DNA from: Bondarzewia mesenterica
Lineage: Eukaryota; Basidiomycota; Agaricomycetes; Russulales; Bondarzewiaceae
Length of the DNA: 18,199 nucleotides
Direction of reading: 5' to 3'
NCBI GenBank assembly: GCA_004802705.1
Contig: SGPL01000619.1
Location: forward strand, 1 to 18,199
Made by a program: the position numbers and the translations under genes. The notes beneath the pieces are model-generated. The model ran no database searches. It had not been told where the DNA came from and saw only the letters and a list, made by a program, of their open reading frames with translations. How positions within the stretch are numbered: position 1 is the first letter of the stretch; each line of letters starts with the position of its first letter. Shown one piece after another: positions 17,385 through 18,199 of this stretch.

Positions 17385-18199
17385 CCGTCTTTCGTCTCTT
17401 GAGTATAGGACCAGGGACTTACTTCGATCTCAACAGCCGTAACAAGTCCAGCCTAGAACACGATGAGTTGCAAAATTTTCTCACACATCAAGTGGAAAAC
17501 GGCAAACGGAGCTAGCACGCCGGACAGTTTCAGCACCACACTCAGACAACCCAATGTAGTCGAACTTCCCCTCTGAAACAAGTCCCCAGAGCACCTTCAT
17601 GGTTTTCTCAATAGAGTACTTAGGGTCTACACGCGGGCTCTGGAAGAGATCGAGTTTCTTCGTTCCCCGCAGTTTCTCCATAATTCGGTCAGCACTACGT
17701 CTCAAGTTCTCTGGGCTAGTGATGGATTCAATTGAGCCATTCTCCTAGTGTTATCGAAAGCATTCATGGTGGGCTCACGAGCAATCAATCCCAACAGCTC
17801 CGGGCATCGCACGCGCGGTGGAACCCTATGTAACGATGAAGTCCTCCCTCTGGCCACAAGCATTGTGCGACTGACCTTGACAGAGAGAAATACTTTGTCG
17901 GCATAGGCAAGGTATTTCTCGAAAAACCTAGCAACTAACTCCAGGTTTGCGGTAAGAGGGTTTATGGCATAGAATTCACCTGAATAACACCGGTAGTAAA
18001 AATAAATCTTGTCAATGTACTGCAACATAATAATTAGCAACCGACCGCTGTTGATGAACATCTTCACACCAGGAGATTGCCGATGCCGGCTTTAATCGCA
18101 TCGAAGGCTTCCTCATCGGGGACTGGGGCTGGCTTCCACCTGGAAATAAAGGCAAGGCCTCAACAACACAGCGGAGATCCGGAAACTGAGGACATCACC
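17385..18199 (-). pseudogene. Aldo-keto reductase, pyridoxal reductase type, 5' part, disrupted
   Basis: NADPH-dependent reductase of the AKR superfamily; closest in my recollection to pyridoxal reductases (vitamin B6 salvage). Exons on the minus strand: 18139-18046, 17979-17876, 17825-17796, 17744-17508, 17452-17385; introns of 66, 50, 51 and 55 bp; an earlier intron may run 18198-18140 (donor GTGATG). Visible: [39 protein letters not shown] (catalytic Tyr in EFY), DKVFLSVK (active-site Lys), [57 protein letters not shown]. Between KAGI and MFINSG one base is missing (about 18076-18087), putting a TGA in frame. The 3' half, from the typical next motif AYSPLGRG on, is absent because the TIR element begins at 17384. 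Two donors (GTTGGG, GTTTGC) are weak, so those junctions are less certain. Confidence 0.78.

Noticed and set aside
1..18199. CRISPR arrays, tRNA or rRNA genes
   Set aside because: No regularly spaced repeats, cloverleaf or rRNA-like stretches were seen; the window is eukaryotic.

Overview
The window looks like draft sequence from a mushroom-forming basidiomycete (Agaricomycetes). The reasons are a NACHT-WD40 NLR with the helical N-terminal domain common in these fungi, very short introns (about 50-90 bp) with GT...AG ends and small exons, a PA14-containing GH3 beta-glucosidase, a DIRS/Ngaro-type tyrosine-recombinase retroelement and a Tad1-like LINE. All names come from reading translations and motifs; no database search was possible.

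Layout. (1) 1-2825, minus strand: NLR gene of four exons, cut by the left edge inside its first WD40 repeat. (2) 2826-3214: NLR promoter and spacer. (3) 3215-6466, minus: a 12-exon GH3 beta-glucosidase with every splice phase resolved, intact except for one extra base in an A/T homopolymer at 4504-4511. (4) 6467 to about 6750: upstream region of the GH3 gene. (5) about 6750-9980, plus: a Ngaro-like retroelement (gag, RT-RNase H, tyrosine recombinase) whose recombinase stops just after the first catalytic arginine. (6) 9976 to about 16,650, minus: a LINE with poly(A) tail, AATAAA signal, an open ORF2 (endonuclease, RT, RNase H, zinc knuckle) and a decayed ORF1; its 3' end abuts the broken recombinase. 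(7) 16704-17382: a 679-bp TIR element flanked by TA, of Tc1/mariner type. (8) 17385-18199, minus: N-terminal half of an aldo-keto reductase of the pyridoxal-reductase type, frameshifted and cut by the TIR element.

The left third is ordinary gene space (immune-type NLR and sugar hydrolase). The right two thirds is a nest of transposons that has broken at least one host gene. Isolated ambiguous bases (N) occur only between 8439 and 14715, that is, only in the two retroelements, and sit mostly where a CpG could be. This suggests collapsed multicopy elements that differ by CpG transitions. I found no convincing new enzymatic or defence system; the most unusual signals are the CpG-biased N pattern, the nested insertions, the TA-flanked TIR element next to a possible splice donor, and the ORF1/ORF2 stop-start overlap of the LINE.
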